Of a stretch of 6,216 nucleotides of DNA, positions 5,717 to 6,216 are shown in pieces. Within the stretch, counting starts at the first letter, position 1; the number at the start of each line of letters is the position of its first letter. Position numbers and translations under genes: made by a program. Origin of the DNA: Syntrophaceae bacterium (GTDB taxonomy: Bacteria; Desulfobacterota; Syntrophia; Syntrophales; Fen-1087); contig PMNM01000195.1 in the NCBI GenBank assembly GCA_003161855.1, forward strand, positions 7,896 to 14,111, given 5' to 3'. Under the pieces are notes generated by a model. The model was not told the origin of the DNA, made no database searches, and saw only the letters and a list, made by a program, of their open reading frames with translations.

Positions 5717-6216
5717 ATGAACTCCACGTTAACAGAGAAGACGCTTCCCCAAGTCCTGGCCCTGCAGGCTGAGCGTCTTGGTTCTGGCAGTACGGCGATC
5801 CGGGAAAAGGCTTTCGGCATCTGGCAATGCTATTCCTGGGCGGATTATTTCCGTTATGTGAAACATACTGCCGCTGGGTTAATGTCGCTGGGACTGAAAC
5901 GGGGTGAGCATGTCGGTATCATTTTGAATAATCACCCGGAGTGGCTCTTCAGTGAACTGGGGTCCCAGTTACTCGGCGCCGTGACTCTCAATTTATTCAC
6001 CTCATCCATCAGCGATGAGCTCTGTCTTGCCCTCAACCGTATCCAAGCGGCGTGTGTGTTTGTTCAGGATCAGGAACAGGTGGATAAACTTCTGGACTCT
6101 CGTAACCGGCTGCCCCATATCCGCCATGTCATTTATATCGATCCCACCGGCATGAGAACCTATCAGAAAGATCCTTGGCTGATCAGCTTCAGCGAACTGA
6201 TCCGGAAGGGAGAAAC
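5717..6216 (+). CDS. AMP-forming acyl-CoA ligase (ANL superfamily, long-chain-fatty-acid-CoA-ligase-like), N-terminal fragment
   Basis: About 166 codons remain open to the right edge. Members of this family activate a carboxylic acid with ATP to an acyl-adenylate and then load it on CoA. Visible family features, in order: TLPQVLALQAERLG and TAIREKAFGIWQCYSW, the usual opening of FadD15-type ligases, then a GLKRGEHVGIILNNHPEWLF strand-loop, then a pair-helix region with GSQLLGAVTLNLFTSS. Then comes IYIDPTGMRTYQKDPWLISF, a pattern of the acyl-CoA ligase subfamily that sits inside LIV-type transport clusters of proteobacteria. The ATP-binding P-loop (TSGTTG) and the catalytic C-terminal lysine lie beyond the window, so activity cannot be judged. 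Placed directly after livG, it suggests that the imported molecule, or one derived from it, is a carboxylic acid converted to a CoA thioester on entry. Substrate is not readable from this part. Confidence 0.85.
   Translation, partial: MNSTLTEKTLPQVLALQAERLGSGSTAIREKAFGIWQCYSWADYFRYVKHTAAGLMSLGLKRGEHVGIILNNHPEWLFSELGSQLLGAVTLNLFTSSISDELCLALNRIQAACVFVQDQEQVDKLLDSRNRLPHIRHVIYIDPTGMRTYQKDPWLISFSELIRKGE

Overview
The window reads as chromosomal DNA from a Gram-negative bacterium, most likely a deltaproteobacterium in the broad sense (Desulfobacterota, perhaps a Syntrophales-like anaerobe). This is an inference from gene content: a ComEC start next to a PilS/PilR-type two-component pair, followed by a branched-chain-amino-acid-type (LIV/HAAT) ABC transporter cluster with an AMP-forming acyl-CoA ligase embedded in it. 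The periplasmic binding protein has a signal peptide, which fits a diderm. No rRNA, tRNA, CRISPR array or insertion sequence is seen.

Layout. (1) Positions 1-239, minus strand: the N-terminal part of a ComEC/Rec2 DNA-uptake channel gene running off the left edge. (2) 240-324: an AT-rich divergent intergenic region. (3) 325-2001 and 2004-3377, plus strand: a tightly packed operon of a six-TM PAS sensor histidine kinase (PilS-like) and a sigma54-dependent response regulator (PilR-like). (4) 3378-3654: a non-coding gap by ordinary gene calling. I read it as a complete transcription attenuator, with a sigma70-type promoter, a strong ribosome binding site, a 29-codon leader peptide holding six Phe codons in eight positions (PFFAFFSFF), mutually exclusive RNA stems and two consecutive intrinsic terminators. 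(5) 3655-4863, 4878-5705 and 5717-6216 (cut by the right edge): periplasmic binding protein, LivG-type ATPase and AMP-dependent acyl-CoA ligase, all plus strand with short gaps. The permeases and second ATPase expected in such a cluster are not in the window.

How it works together. The left half joins type IV pilus regulation and DNA uptake. PilS would phosphorylate PilR, which would activate sigma54 promoters (classically pilA) elsewhere. The right half is a transport/activation operon whose leader looks like the trp/phe attenuators of enterobacteria: transcription would continue only when charged tRNA-Phe is scarce and the ribosome stalls on the Phe run. The RNA segments can pair in two alternating registers, 1:2 + 3:4 + 5:6 (both terminators formed) or 2:3 + 4:5 (both disrupted), which suggests a relay that switches two terminators from one ribosome-stalling event. 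This leader is the most interesting item in the window. It implies that the transporter is tied to phenylalanine, or that the leader was recruited from an aromatic amino acid biosynthesis operon. All structure and function statements come from reading the sequence by eye; no searches or folding calculations were run.
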